A stretch of DNA of 64,000 nt from Flavobacterium quisquiliarum. GTDB taxonomy: Bacteria; Bacteroidota; Bacteroidia; Flavobacteriales; Flavobacteriaceae. Position 1 is the first letter of the stretch. Every line of letters starts with the position of its first letter. The notes beneath the pieces are model-generated. The model did no database searches and was not told where the DNA came from. It was given only the letters and a program-made list of their open reading frames with translations. A program made the translations under genes and the position numbers. The stretch spans positions 62,001 to 126,000 of the forward strand of contig NZ_WWEM01000019.1 of the NCBI RefSeq assembly GCF_019308285.1, given 5' to 3'. This document shows, piece after piece, positions 17,219 to 25,606 of this stretch.

Positions 17219-19909
17219 ATGGAGTTAACAGAGAATCAAAATTTATTTCAGACTATTTTTGACTCAACAGCCAATGGCATTGCCGTAATTCAATCTGTAT
17301 ATGATGACCTAAAGATTACAGATTTTTCAATATTGTTTTTAAATGCTGCAGCATCAAAGCAGGTAAACGATTTAAATTATAAAGGCAGACTTTATAGTGA
17401 AGTTTTCCCAGGGATAAAAGAAAATGGAATTCTGGAAAAATTTATTCATACAGCCTCAACCGGTATCGCATCAGATTTTGAATGCAGATACACCATCAAC
17501 GGTTTAAAATATTGGTACAGATTTACACTTGTAAAACAAGGAGAATTATTGATTGTTACTACAGAAAATTTAACCAAAAGAAAAAAGACAGAGATAGCGC
17601 TGAAAAGTGCTTTGGAAACCGCTGAAAAACAAACTCGATTTTATCATTCCATTGCCAATACAACTCCAGATTTGGTATATGTTTTTGACCTTTCTTATAA
17701 ATTTACTTATGCAAACAAGGCTTTACTCTCCATGTGGGGGAAATCTGCTGAAGATGCTATTGGAAAAGGTTTGAGAGATAACGGATATGAAGAATGGCAT
17801 GCAGCAATGCATGAAAGAGAAATCGATGAAGTAGTCGCTTCTAAAAAAATAATCAGAGGAACGGTGTCTTTTCCACATGCTGAACTAGGAAAGAGAGTTT
17901 ACGATTATATTTTTGCCCCTGTTTTTAACGAAGAAGGTGAAGTAGAAGCAATTGCCGGAACTACTCGTGATATTACAGAAATAAAACAGGCAGAAGAAAA
18001 ACAGCTTTTGGCAAGCAAAAAAGTAGAAGAAAGCGAAGCGACTTTAAAATCAATGATCGATCAAACTCCTTCGCCAACCTTAATTTTAATGGGCGATGAT
18101 TTGGTTATAAAACAAATCAATAAACACATGCTCGCCATGATTGGGCGTGGAGAAGAAATTATCGGAATGCCCTTGATCGATGTTTTGCCTGAATTGAAAG
18201 GACAGTATGTTTGGACTCAGGTTCAAAATGTGTATAATGAAGGAACTCCTTTTGATCAAAGTGAAGTTCTGGTACAGCATAACAGAACAGGAGTAATGCG
18301 CGACTATTATTATAATCTGGCTTATCGTCCATTGATCGAAGATGGAAAAATAACAGGAATGATTCAAGTGGCCGTTGATGTTACCGAGCAGGTTGTGGCG
18401 CGTAAAAAAATGGAAGAAAGTGAAAACCGTTTCCGTGTTTTGGTAAATGCTTCCTCGGATTTTGTTTTTCGAATGAATGCTGATTGGACGGTAATGCGCA
18501 ATCTAGAAGGAATTGATTTACTCTCTGATGAAGGCGATGTTGTATTGAACTGGATTGATAAATTTATCTATGTAGAAGATCAGAAAAAAGCGTTAAGTCT
18601 TATTGCTGATGCCATTGCAAATAAAAAAATATTTGAGATGGAACATCGGGCTTTAAAACCAGATGGAACTTTGGGCTGGACATTTTCGAGAGCAATACCA
18701 ATATTAGACGATCAAAATAATATTATTGAGTGGTTTGGTGCTGCGGGCGATATTTCTTCTCAAAAAGAGGTACAGCAAATTATTAAAGACAGCGAAGAGA
18801 AATTCCGCCAGCTGGCAGATTTGGTGCCACAAGTAATTTGGACTGCAAAACCAGACGGATATGTTGATTATTACAATAAGCGCTGGTATGAATATACTGG
18901 ATTGGATGAAGAAAAATTTGGAGATGAAAGCTGGGTTCCAATGTTGCATCGCGATGATGTATTACCAGTACTCGAAGCGTGGTATATAAGCGTACAAGGT
19001 GGCAGCAGTTATCAGTTAGAATTTCGATTAGAAAATAAAAATACAGGCTTATATCGCTGGTTTTTAAGTAAAGCAGTTCCAATACGAGATAAAACGGGAG
19101 TTATTGTCAGATGGTTTGGAACTTGTACAGACATACACGAACAAAAAACAATTACCGAAAAATTAGAAAGTCTCGTTGCCGATAGAACCAAAGAATTACA
19201 GCGATCTAATGAAGATTTGCAACAGTTTGCCCATGTAGCTTCTCATGATTTAAAAGAACCGGTACGAAAGATAAAAACGTTTACAAGTAGACTCGAAGAA
19301 CATCTTGAAGGTAAGCTAGATGAACCTGCAGCGAGATTTATTGGAAGAATTCATGTTGCAGCAGATCGTATGTTTAACATGATCGATGGGGTTTTAATGT
19401 ATTCTAAGATTAATGCCAATTTACAAAAGGCTACATTGGTGGATCTTAATGATGTTTTAAAAAATATAGAGAGTGATTTAGAAGTCTCTTTACAGAATAC
19501 AAAAGGAGAGATTCATTATAATGACTTGCCAAAACTGGAAGGAGCTTTGGTATTGCTGTACCAGCTTTTTTATAATTTGATTAATAATTCTATTAAATTT
19601 GCTAAAAATGGAGTACCGCCTAAGATTATAATATCCTCAAAAATAATAATGGAGAATCAAAAAGTGATTGCCCTAATGACGGTTGAGGATAATGGAATTG
19701 GTTTTGAAAATGAGCAGTCTGCACAAATTTTTGAAACTTTTACAAGGCTTAACTCTAAAGATGTTTACGAAGGAACAGGTTTAGGATTGTCACTTTGTAA
19801 AAAAATAGTGGAGCGGCACGGAGGAAGTATTACAGCGGTTGGGAGACCTTATGCAGGAGCGGTGTTTACAATAAAGCTTCCTTTAAAGCAACAAGATAAT
19901 GGAATTTAA
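17219..19909 (+). CDS. Multi-PAS sensor histidine kinase, cytoplasmic
   Basis: The product has 896 residues without clear TM segments. About five PAS/PAC modules lie in tandem (residues about 8-125, 140-265, 270-395, 400-515, 520-645), ending in motifs such as TRDITEIKQAEE and VDVTEQVVARKKMEESE. A coiled linker follows, then the H-box HVASHDLKEPVRKI, the N-box NLINNSIKFA, and the G boxes EDNGIGFENE and GTGLGLSLCKK. This resembles flavobacterial phytochrome-like or oxygen/redox-sensing kinases, but no chromophore-binding GAF domain is present. It is followed 2 bp later by a single-domain receiver gene. Confidence 0.92.
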   Translation: MELTENQNLFQTIFDSTANGIAVIQSVYDDLKITDFSILFLNAAASKQVNDLNYKGRLYSEVFPGIKENGILEKFIHTASTGIASDFECRYTINGLKYWYRFTLVKQGELLIVTTENLTKRKKTEIALKSALETAEKQTRFYHSIANTTPDLVYVFDLSYKFTYANKALLSMWGKSAEDAIGKGLRDNGYEEWHAAMHEREIDEVVASKKIIRGTVSFPHAELGKRVYDYIFAPVFNEEGEVEAIAGTTRDITEIKQAEEKQLLASKKVEESEATLKSMIDQTPSPTLILMGDDLVIKQINKHMLAMIGRGEEIIGMPLIDVLPELKGQYVWTQVQNVYNEGTPFDQSEVLVQHNRTGVMRDYYYNLAYRPLIEDGKITGMIQVAVDVTEQVVARKKMEESENRFRVLVNASSDFVFRMNADWTVMRNLEGIDLLSDEGDVVLNWIDKFIYVEDQKKALSLIADAIANKKIFEMEHRALKPDGTLGWTFSRAIPILDDQNNIIEWFGAAGDISSQKEVQQIIKDSEEKFRQLADLVPQVIWTAKPDGYVDYYNKRWYEYTGLDEEKFGDESWVPMLHRDDVLPVLEAWYISVQGGSSYQLEFRLENKNTGLYRWFLSKAVPIRDKTGVIVRWFGTCTDIHEQKTITEKLESLVADRTKELQRSNEDLQQFAHVASHDLKEPVRKIKTFTSRLEEHLEGKLDEPAARFIGRIHVAADRMFNMIDGVLMYSKINANLQKATLVDLNDVLKNIESDLEVSLQNTKGEIHYNDLPKLEGALVLLYQLFYNLINNSIKFAKNGVPPKIIISSKIIMENQKVIALMTVEDNGIGFENEQSAQIFETFTRLNSKDVYEGTGLGLSLCKKIVERHGGSITAVGRPYAGAVFTIKLPLKQQDNGI

Positions 19910-19911
19910 GT

Positions 19912-20376
19912 ATGAGCAAAAAAATAATTTTACTGGCTGACGACGATACGGATGACACCGAAATGTTTTGTGAGGCACTAGAAGAAATAAATGAAAATAT
20001 TACCTGCCACTGTGCAGAAAATGGAAATGAAGCGTGGAAGATACTTAATGAAATTACCGAAAAACCACAACTTATTTTTCTAGATCTTAACATGCCGGTT
20101 ATGAATGGCTGGGATTGTCTTAAATTGGTTAAAAATGAACCTGTTTATAAAGACATTCCCGTAATTATGATTTCGACTTCTTCTCATAAAAATGATATAG
20201 AAATGGCTTCCCAATTGGGATCTATTTGTTATTTGGTTAAGCCAAATAGTTTTAATGGTTTAAAACAATTGCTGCGGGTAATTACCTCTAATCTGGGAAC
20301 GGATTTAAGAGAGACTTTAATTAATGTGAAAGAAAGTGACCCAGATCATATTTTTATCTGCGAGGGAAATCAGTAA
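19912..20376 (+). CDS. Single-domain response regulator (Rcp1-like)
   Basis: This stand-alone receiver has 154 residues. The acidic pair is in LLADDDTDDTEMF, the phospho-Asp in IFLDLNMPVMNGWD (about 61), the Thr/Ser switch in ISTSSH and the Lys in YLVKPNS. It has no output domain, as in Rcp1-type receivers that pair with PAS or phytochrome kinases. The start lies two bases after the kinase stop, so the pair is an operon and the kinase is its likely phosphodonor. Its output (another kinase, phosphorelay or phosphatase) is not visible here. Confidence 0.93.
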   Translation: MSKKIILLADDDTDDTEMFCEALEEINENITCHCAENGNEAWKILNEITEKPQLIFLDLNMPVMNGWDCLKLVKNEPVYKDIPVIMISTSSHKNDIEMASQLGSICYLVKPNSFNGLKQLLRVITSNLGTDLRETLINVKESDPDHIFICEGNQ

Positions 20377-20398
20377 AAAAAAATTAATCTTTTTTTAC
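20374..20398. terminator. A/T hairpin between convergent genes
   Basis: AGTAAAAAAA pairs with TTTTTTTACT around the 7-bp gap between the receiver gene and the convergent lipoprotein gene. It is weak thermodynamically but could end both transcripts. Confidence 0.4.
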
Positions 20399-20851
20399 TC
20401 CTAGCTGTATTTTAAATTTACCATAATAGGGATTTTCGGCCATTAAGGAATGTCCAATTACCAATATATAACTTCCTTTTTGTTTTAGCGGTATTTTTAA
20501 GTCCATTCCAAACGGGCCATCTGAAGTTTTATCAGGTAAAATGATTTGATTGAAACGGATATTTCCTTTGCCTGTTGCCGGAACAATTTCTGCTTTTAAT
20601 TCGCCTGAACCTTCAGCTTTAAATTTGATATACACTTTTGAGTTTATAGAATCTAAAGCACTTTCTGCGATAAACAGGTTTTCTTTGTTTTCAAAATTCA
20701 TGAAAACAGTATCACCTATTTGTTTGTTCTCATTTTTATTTTCTTTTCTGACAACAACGGGTGCTGCGGATTCAACAGTTTTGGTACTGTCTTTCCTTTG
20801 CTGGCAGGACAAAATAGAAATGGAGATTAAAAGAAGCAGTATGTTTTTCAT
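20384..20851 (-). CDS. Small lipoprotein, unknown function
   Basis: No family is recognised. The product has 155 residues with lipobox ISILSC (Cys about 16). The mature part starts with a charged Lys/Glu/Asn-rich linker and then a beta-rich domain of about 100 residues (IYIKFKAEGSGELKAEIVPATGKG-like strands) that looks like a jelly-roll or adhesion-type fold. It is preceded by an acidic 98-residue ORF 9 bp upstream on the same strand and is probably in its operon. Confidence 0.7.
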   Translation of the reverse strand: MKNILLLLISISILSCQQRKDSTKTVESAAPVVVRKENKNENKQIGDTVFMNFENKENLFIAESALDSINSKVYIKFKAEGSGELKAEIVPATGKGNIRFNQIILPDKTSDGPFGMDLKIPLKQKGSYILVIGHSLMAENPYYGKFKIQLGVKKD

Positions 20852-20860
20852 AAAAGTATT

Positions 20861-21157
20861 TTATCCTATAATTTCAAAAGTACCAGGTCTTTCTTCGTTT
20901 TTGTCATATTCACCAGCAAGATTTTCATTGGAATCTTCTTCTTCCCAGTCATTTTTATCGTACTCAGATTCAAAATCATATTCAAGGTTATCTTCCAATT
21001 CCCCAAGTTCCAGATTGTAATGATTAGAAGCAGATAATCTATTGGTATAATCACCTTCTAAATAATCATCATAATTTAGTAGTAATTGTTCTTCGTACGA
21101 ATTCATTTCGTTTGCAAATTCTTCGGGTAAGTAGTTTTCATATCTCATGTCAATCAA
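20861..21157 (-). CDS. Highly acidic small protein, unknown
   Basis: The product has 98 residues, unusually rich in Asp, Glu, Asn and Tyr (YDDYLEGDYTN, LGELEDNLEYDFESEYDKND, NWEEEDSNENLAGEYDKNEE split over the second half). It has no signal peptide, TM or Cys and is likely disordered. It sits directly before the lipoprotein gene in the same direction. Similar acidic ORFs in Flavobacterium are uncharacterised. It could be a cation-binding or partner-buffering protein, but nothing in the sequence proves this. Confidence 0.6.
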   Translation of the reverse strand: MIDMRYENYLPEEFANEMNSYEEQLLLNYDDYLEGDYTNRLSASNHYNLELGELEDNLEYDFESEYDKNDWEEEDSNENLAGEYDKNEERPGTFEIIG

Positions 21158-21351
21158 TTTAAAATTAATAATGTCTAGTTTTTTAGCTTATTCTAAAATT
21201 AGACTTTTAAAAGGCGAATTATTTTATACAATTTTCGCACTGCGTTGTGAAATTTTCATTTAATGAGAATTGAGATTTTTGGAAATTGTTTTCAAATGCT
21301 TTTCCTTCTTTAATTCTTTATTGTTGGAACTTTTATATAATTTTACAGTCT

Positions 21352-21930
21352 ATGTATGAAATATTCCAAAAATATCTAGATGATAAAGTAACACTGACCC
21401 AGTCAGAATCTGATTATATTCAATCCTTTGCTATTATTAAAAAACTTCGTAAAAGACAATATCTGCTACAGGAAGGTGATATTTGGAAATACGATGCTTT
21501 TATCACAAAAGGCTGTCTGCGAACTTATTCTGTAGATGAAAAAGGAAGCGAACATGTAAATAGTTTCAGTATCGAGAATTGGTGGACAGGAGACAGAGAG
21601 AGTCTGTTATTGCAGCAGCCGTCGCGTTTTAATATCGATGCTATCGAAGACAGTGAACTGGTATTGTTTACGCACGAGAATTTTGAAATGCTTTGTCATG
21701 AAATTCCAGCTTTTAATAATATGGTAAATGGCATACTGCAAAAAAGTTTTATAGCAGCTCAAAACCGAATCCAAGCTTCGCTGAGTTTTACTGCAGAAGA
21801 AAAGTATTTAAACTTTATAACAAAATACCCAGGATTTGCTTCGCGAATACCGCAAACGATGATTGCATCGTATCTCGGAATGACACCAGAAACTTTAAGT
21901 CGTATACGGAAACAAACCGCAAAAAAATAA
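21352..21930 (+). CDS. Crp/Fnr-family transcription regulator
   Basis: The product has 192 residues from the ATG at 21352; an in-frame ATG at 21286 would add 22 residues without homology to the family. A cyclic-nucleotide-binding-like beta-roll covers residues about 10-120. A C-terminal helix-turn-helix carries a recognition helix around TPETLSRIRKQ. The E-x-x-S-R pattern of that helix is the one by which FNR reads TTGAT. No N-terminal Cys cluster is present, so it is not an Fe-S oxygen sensor of the E. coli type. A terminator follows, and a perfect TTGAT-N4-ATCAA palindrome lies 45 bp after the stop, before the SDR gene. Confidence 0.85.
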   Translation: MYEIFQKYLDDKVTLTQSESDYIQSFAIIKKLRKRQYLLQEGDIWKYDAFITKGCLRTYSVDEKGSEHVNSFSIENWWTGDRESLLLQQPSRFNIDAIEDSELVLFTHENFEMLCHEIPAFNNMVNGILQKSFIAAQNRIQASLSFTAEEKYLNFITKYPGFASRIPQTMIASYLGMTPETLSRIRKQTAKK

Positions 21931-21934
21931 TCAG

Positions 21935-21957
21935 GGAGCTTTTAAGCTCCTTTTTTA
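21935..21957 (+). terminator. Rho-independent terminator after Crp/Fnr gene
   Basis: The palindrome GGAGCTTTTAAGCTCC is followed by six T, just after the stop codon. Confidence 0.85.
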
Positions 21958-21973
21958 TGCCTTATTCCAAAAC

Positions 21974-21991
21974 ACTTGATCTAGATCAAGT
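21974..21991. promoter_or_regulatory. FNR/CRP-type operator palindrome
   Basis: This is a perfect 18-bp palindrome, ACTTGATCTAGATCAAGT, whose core TTGATCTAGATCAA equals the E. coli FNR consensus TTGATNNNNATCAA. It lies 98 bp before the SDR start at 22089 and after the Crp/Fnr terminator, so it fits an activator site for the SDR-VOC operon. The regulator of the neighbouring gene has a fitting recognition helix. Confidence 0.6.
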
Positions 21992-22088
21992 TTTTACTTA
22001 TTTCTAATCAATGTGCAGGTTTTGTATTCAACGCAACTTTGTAATGTTCAAAAGAAACAAATTTTATAACATTTAAAAATTAGAAATC

Positions 22089-22946
22089 ATGTCAAAAACA
22101 ATTTTCATTACAGGTACAAGTTCAGGATTCGGAAAACTTACAGTTATAACATTGGCAAATGCAGGACATTCAGTAATCGCAGGAATGCGCAATACAACAG
22201 GTAAAAATGCAGCAGCAGCAAACGAACTTTCAAAGCTTCCAAATATTGAAGTAGTAGATATCGATATTACAGATGATGTTTCTGTAAAAGAAGCCTTTGA
22301 AAGAATATTGATCAAATACGGAAAAATAGATGTACTTATTAATAATGCGGCAGTAAGCGGTTTTGGTTTACTTGAAGGCTATTCAATCGATCAGGTGCGT
22401 AAAATGTTTGAAGTAAATGTTTACAGTGTTCTTCGCACTTATCAAGCAGTTCTTCCTTCTATGAGAAAAGAAAAAAACGGACTTATTATAAACATCACTA
22501 CTGGAGCAAGCGGACATACACTTCCTTTTATGATTCCTTATATCTCGTCAAAATTAGTAGTAGAAAGTTTTACTGAAGGATTACAAGATGAGTTAGCAGA
22601 TTACGGAATTGAAAATGTGAGCATTCAGCCAGGTGTTTATCCAACAGAGATGAACAACGGTTCAAAAGCAGGAATCAATGCTGATAAACAAGAAATTATT
22701 GATCAATATGGCACTGTGGCAACAGATAAATTTAATGCTTTAGGTACGGCTTTATTTGGAAAAATGGCGCAGTTTGACATGAATCCGCAGACTATTGCCG
22801 ATGGAATTCTGGAATTGGTTAATATGAAAAAAGGAGAGAGACCACTTCGTTTTCCGCTTGATGCCATTGCACAAGGAACCGATAAAGAATTTATAGAAGC
22901 ACGTGCGGCTATTAAAGCAAAATGGTTAGCAGCTTACAGTAATTAA
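22089..22946 (+). CDS. Short-chain dehydrogenase/reductase
   Basis: The 285-residue SDR has a Rossmann motif TGTSSGFGKL, NAG-equivalent NNAAVSGFG, catalytic Ser in NITTGASG and Tyr-x-x-x-Lys in YISSK. It is an NAD(P)-dependent oxidoreductase; the substrate is unknown. It is followed 37 bp later by an exported VOC-type protein gene and preceded by an FNR-type palindrome. An Ala/Asn-rich insert (TTGKNAAAANEL) follows beta2. Confidence 0.9.
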   Translation: MSKTIFITGTSSGFGKLTVITLANAGHSVIAGMRNTTGKNAAAANELSKLPNIEVVDIDITDDVSVKEAFERILIKYGKIDVLINNAAVSGFGLLEGYSIDQVRKMFEVNVYSVLRTYQAVLPSMRKEKNGLIINITTGASGHTLPFMIPYISSKLVVESFTEGLQDELADYGIENVSIQPGVYPTEMNNGSKAGINADKQEIIDQYGTVATDKFNALGTALFGKMAQFDMNPQTIADGILELVNMKKGERPLRFPLDAIAQGTDKEFIEARAAIKAKWLAAYSN

Positions 22947-22983
22947 TTTTTTATTCATTAAAAAACACATAAAATAGTAAATC

Positions 22984-23988
22984 ATGAAAACACATTATAA
23001 ATCACATCAAAAAGTACAAACTTCCGCGATTGCTTTATTGAATCTCTTTTTTTTCTTTTCAGCTTCAGATAAAGCAACCGCTCAAAATAATGCAGGAATT
23101 TTAGGAATCGATCATGTTGGAATTAATGTTCCGGATTTAAATCAGGCAATACCATTTTTTAGTGACGTTTTGGGTTTTACACCCGTAACACAACTTGGTC
23201 CAATACCATTGGACACCAATTGGAAAGAAGCAAATCATATCAATCCGAATACAGGAGCGGTAACCATAAAAATGATAAATGCCGGAACTGGTGCAAGCAT
23301 TGAAGTATTTAGTTACGCCGATAACAAAGGCAGTAAAGTTCACCCTAATTCTGATGATATAGGAGCTTCACATATTGCTTTTTATACATCGGATATAAAT
23401 GAATCAGTAAAATATCTAAAAAGTAAAGGCGTAAAAGTATTAGGAGAACCATTTTTGACACCGTCAGGAGACACTGCAGGTGAATCATGGGTATATTTTG
23501 AAACGCCTTGGGGATCTAAAATGGAACTGGTTTCGTATCCAGATGGAAAAGGATATGAAAAATCTAATCCTAAAACAATTTTATGGTCACCTAAAAATAC
23601 TATCGCTAACAAAGCAACTGTTGCTGATTTTGATTCTGAAAAAAATACTGAAATAATCAAAAATCATCTTAAAATCTGGAATGAAAAAGATGAAACTAAA
23701 AGAACTTCTTTATTGAATCAATTTTATGCTTCAGATATTGAGATGGTAGACCGTCATTTCATAGCAATAGGGCAGAAGGAAATTAGCAAATTTATTGTAG
23801 AGCTTCAGCAAAAAAATCCGGATTTCAGATTTACTGATAAATCAGTAGAAACAAATCATAATATAGTGCGTTTGTATTGGCAGTTTGGCTCAAAAGCAAA
23901 ACCAGCTGTGGTTTCCGGAATGGATTTGTTTGTAATTGAAAACGGGAAAGTGCAGAAGTTGTATGTTTTTGTTGATGAGAAAAAATAA
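22984..23988 (+). CDS. Exported VOC (glyoxalase-like) domain fused to SnoaL-like domain
   Basis: The product has 334 residues. An N-terminal hydrophobic stretch (ALLNLFFFFSAS, to about residue 34, TAQ) is a probable signal peptide. A VOC/glyoxalase fold follows (DHVGINVPDLNQAIPFF, then GASHIAFYTSD, ETPWGSKMELVSYP). The last about 120 residues (LKIWNEKDETKRTSLLNQFYASDIEMVDRH region) look like a SnoaL/NTF2-like domain. Both modules bind or modify small molecules; metal ligands of the VOC part (His, Glu) are plausible. It is co-directional with the SDR. Fusion plus export is unusual; it probably acts on a lactone, ketone or aromatic compound in the periplasm. Confidence 0.82.
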   Translation: MKTHYKSHQKVQTSAIALLNLFFFFSASDKATAQNNAGILGIDHVGINVPDLNQAIPFFSDVLGFTPVTQLGPIPLDTNWKEANHINPNTGAVTIKMINAGTGASIEVFSYADNKGSKVHPNSDDIGASHIAFYTSDINESVKYLKSKGVKVLGEPFLTPSGDTAGESWVYFETPWGSKMELVSYPDGKGYEKSNPKTILWSPKNTIANKATVADFDSEKNTEIIKNHLKIWNEKDETKRTSLLNQFYASDIEMVDRHFIAIGQKEISKFIVELQQKNPDFRFTDKSVETNHNIVRLYWQFGSKAKPAVVSGMDLFVIENGKVQKLYVFVDEKK

Positions 23989-24013
23989 ATGATAAATTCT
24001 TCTACAAGAATTT

Positions 24014-24045
24014 AAAAAGCCAGAAAGTATTTTTCTGGCTTTTTA
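24014..24045. terminator. Terminator between convergent VOC-SnoaL and SDR genes
   Basis: AAAAAGCCAGAAA pairs with TTTCTGGCTTTTT across a 5-base loop, flanked by A- and T-runs so it can work in both directions. Confidence 0.85.
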
Positions 24046-24052
24046 ATTGGTA

Positions 24053-24844
24053 TTAAATCGTTTTTAAAACACCTCCATCAGCTCTTAATGATGAACCATT
24101 AGTTGCCACAGCTAAAGGACTTGAAAGATAAACTGCGAGCGAAGCAATCTCATTTGGATTTATAAAACGCTGTAATAAAGAATGCGGATTGGTCTGCTGC
24201 ATGATGATGTTCTTCATTTGTTCGGTTTCAATGTTTTGCATAGATGCAATTTGTTCTATGGTTGACGCTACGCCATCAGAATAAGTTGGTCCGCCTAGAA
24301 TTGTATTTACGGTAACCTCAGTTCCAATTGTGAGTTTAGATAAACCATTGCTCACTGCTGTCATTGCTGCTTTTGTCATTCCGTAATGAATCATATTTCC
24401 CGGGATGTTGACTCCGGATTCACTGCTGATAAAAATAATTCTTCCTGTTTTTTTCTCAAGCATTTGTGGTAAAAGTTTTTTTGAAAGACGAATACTGCTC
24501 AATACGTTAATTTCAAATATTTTGTACCAATCTTCCTCTTCGATGTCTTCAAAATTTTTTAAATCGAAAATTCCAACGTTATTAATTAAGATATCAATAT
24601 CATTTAATTGGTTTAATAAATTGGTTACTTCATCTTTCTTTCCAAAATCAGCTTTAATGCCTGAGATTTTTGCATCAGGAAATTCAGATTGTAATTTTTG
24701 AACTGCTAGTTTTGTTTTTTCTTCATTTCTGCCATTGATAATTACTTCAGCTTTTTCAGCTACTAATTGCTGTGCAATCGCGTACCCAATTCCTTGTGTT
24801 GAACCGCTGATAAAAGCTCTTTTTCCTTCTAATTTTAAATTCAT
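24053..24844 (-). CDS. Short-chain dehydrogenase/reductase
   Basis: This 263-residue SDR starts MNLKLEGKRAFISGSTQGIG. The catalytic residues are Ser in FISSES and the Tyr-x-x-x-Lys pair in HYGMTKAAM; the NNVG motif is present. A longer in-frame reading to 24985 was rejected because it runs into the TetR gene and has no family match. The product is an NAD(P)-dependent oxidoreductase with unknown substrate. It lies 50 bp after the TetR gene on the same strand and shares with it an upstream motif (see 24863 and 25489), so repression by that TetR protein is likely. Confidence 0.88.
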   Translation of the reverse strand: MNLKLEGKRAFISGSTQGIGYAIAQQLVAEKAEVIINGRNEEKTKLAVQKLQSEFPDAKISGIKADFGKKDEVTNLLNQLNDIDILINNVGIFDLKNFEDIEEEDWYKIFEINVLSSIRLSKKLLPQMLEKKTGRIIFISSESGVNIPGNMIHYGMTKAAMTAVSNGLSKLTIGTEVTVNTILGGPTYSDGVASTIEQIASMQNIETEQMKNIIMQQTNPHSLLQRFINPNEIASLAVYLSSPLAVATNGSSLRADGGVLKTI

Positions 24845-24862
24845 CTTTGTTATATTTATTTT

Positions 24863-24878
24863 TGTAATGATTGATACA
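24863..24878. promoter_or_regulatory. TetR operator candidate upstream of SDR
   Basis: TGTAATGATTGATACA (16 bp) has TGTA/TACA arms and lies 18 bp before the SDR start. Together with the adjacent TTTATTTT it is nearly identical (23 of 24 positions) to the motif before the TetR gene at 25489-25504. Confidence 0.55.
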
Positions 24879-24894
24879 TAAATAATCAAAAAAA

Positions 24895-25476
24895 TTAGCT
24901 GATAACAGCTAATTGCATTTCGATTTGATCTTTTAGGACATTTTCGTCGGGATACATTCTTCGGAGTGTATTGAGTCCGCACCAAAATGTGATGAGGTAT
25001 TTTCCCAGAATTTCGGGAGCAGTTTTTGTTTTTATAGTTCCTTTTAGTTGTTCCGATTTTATCACTTCGGTAAACATTTGTTCAACCTCTTTTAAAATCT
25101 GAACAGCGCTGGATTCGAGATCTTCATCGATAAAAGTCATTTCGACAACAGTATTGGCAATTATACATCCTTTTAAATGTTCGTTTTGATCCGCTTTTGC
25201 AATACTTCTGAAAAAATCTTTTATTAATTCTAATGGAGATTCGCTATTGCTTAATTCATTTTGAAATGAAGTGAAAGCCAGCCGACGTTCCTGAACAGCT
25301 TTCTGAAAGACTTCTTTTTTTCCTCCTTTAAAAGTATTATAAAAGCTTCCGGCGCCCGCACCGGTTGCCTTTTGTAAATCACTTAATGAGGTTGCACTAT
25401 ACCCTTTCTGCCAAAAAACTTCCTGCGCTTTTTTTATGATATTAGAATCTTCATAAATGGTAGGTCTTCCTCTCAT
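24895..25476 (-). CDS. TetR/AcrR-family regulator
   Basis: The product has 193 residues. The N-terminal helix-turn-helix is typical (QKGYSATSLSDLQKATGAGAGSFYNTF), followed by a helical ligand-binding domain in which WCGLNTLRRMYPDE lies near the C-terminus. It resembles regulators of xenobiotic or aldehyde-responsive genes. It likely represses itself and the downstream SDR gene, since both carry the same operator-like motif upstream. The effector is unknown. Confidence 0.92.
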   Translation of the reverse strand: MRGRPTIYEDSNIIKKAQEVFWQKGYSATSLSDLQKATGAGAGSFYNTFKGGKKEVFQKAVQERRLAFTSFQNELSNSESPLELIKDFFRSIAKADQNEHLKGCIIANTVVEMTFIDEDLESSAVQILKEVEQMFTEVIKSEQLKGTIKTKTAPEILGKYLITFWCGLNTLRRMYPDENVLKDQIEMQLAVIS

Positions 25477-25488
25477 TTGTTTTATTTT

Positions 25489-25504
25489 TGTAATAATTGA
25501 TACA
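25489..25504. promoter_or_regulatory. TetR operator candidate upstream of its own gene
   Basis: TGTAATAATTGATACA lies 12 bp before the TetR start, within the shared 24-bp block that recurs before the SDR (24855-24878). Confidence 0.55.
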
Positions 25505-25562
25505 AAATTATATAAAAATTAGTTTGATATCAATTTTCAACTGAATTATTTATAAATAAAAG

Positions 25563-25598
25563 TAACAGAACACTCACTTATAGCGAAGTGTTCTGTTA
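25563..25598 (-). terminator. Hairpin after AraC-family gene
   Basis: A 12-bp perfect stem (TAACAGAACACT with AGTGTTCTGTTA) lies downstream of the AraC gene stop. The T-run is short and interrupted (CTTTTATTT). Confidence 0.65.
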
Positions 25599-25606
25599 TT
25601 TGAAAT

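Noticed and set aside
20550..21020. 156-codon plus-strand ORF
   Set aside because: It lies antisense to the two small minus-strand genes and has a Ser-rich artefactual composition mirroring the acidic ORF.
24845..24985. 47-codon N-terminal extension of the minus-strand SDR
   Set aside because: It overlaps the TetR gene, has no family match, and contains the operator-like motif; the ATG at 24844 starts the canonical SDR sequence.
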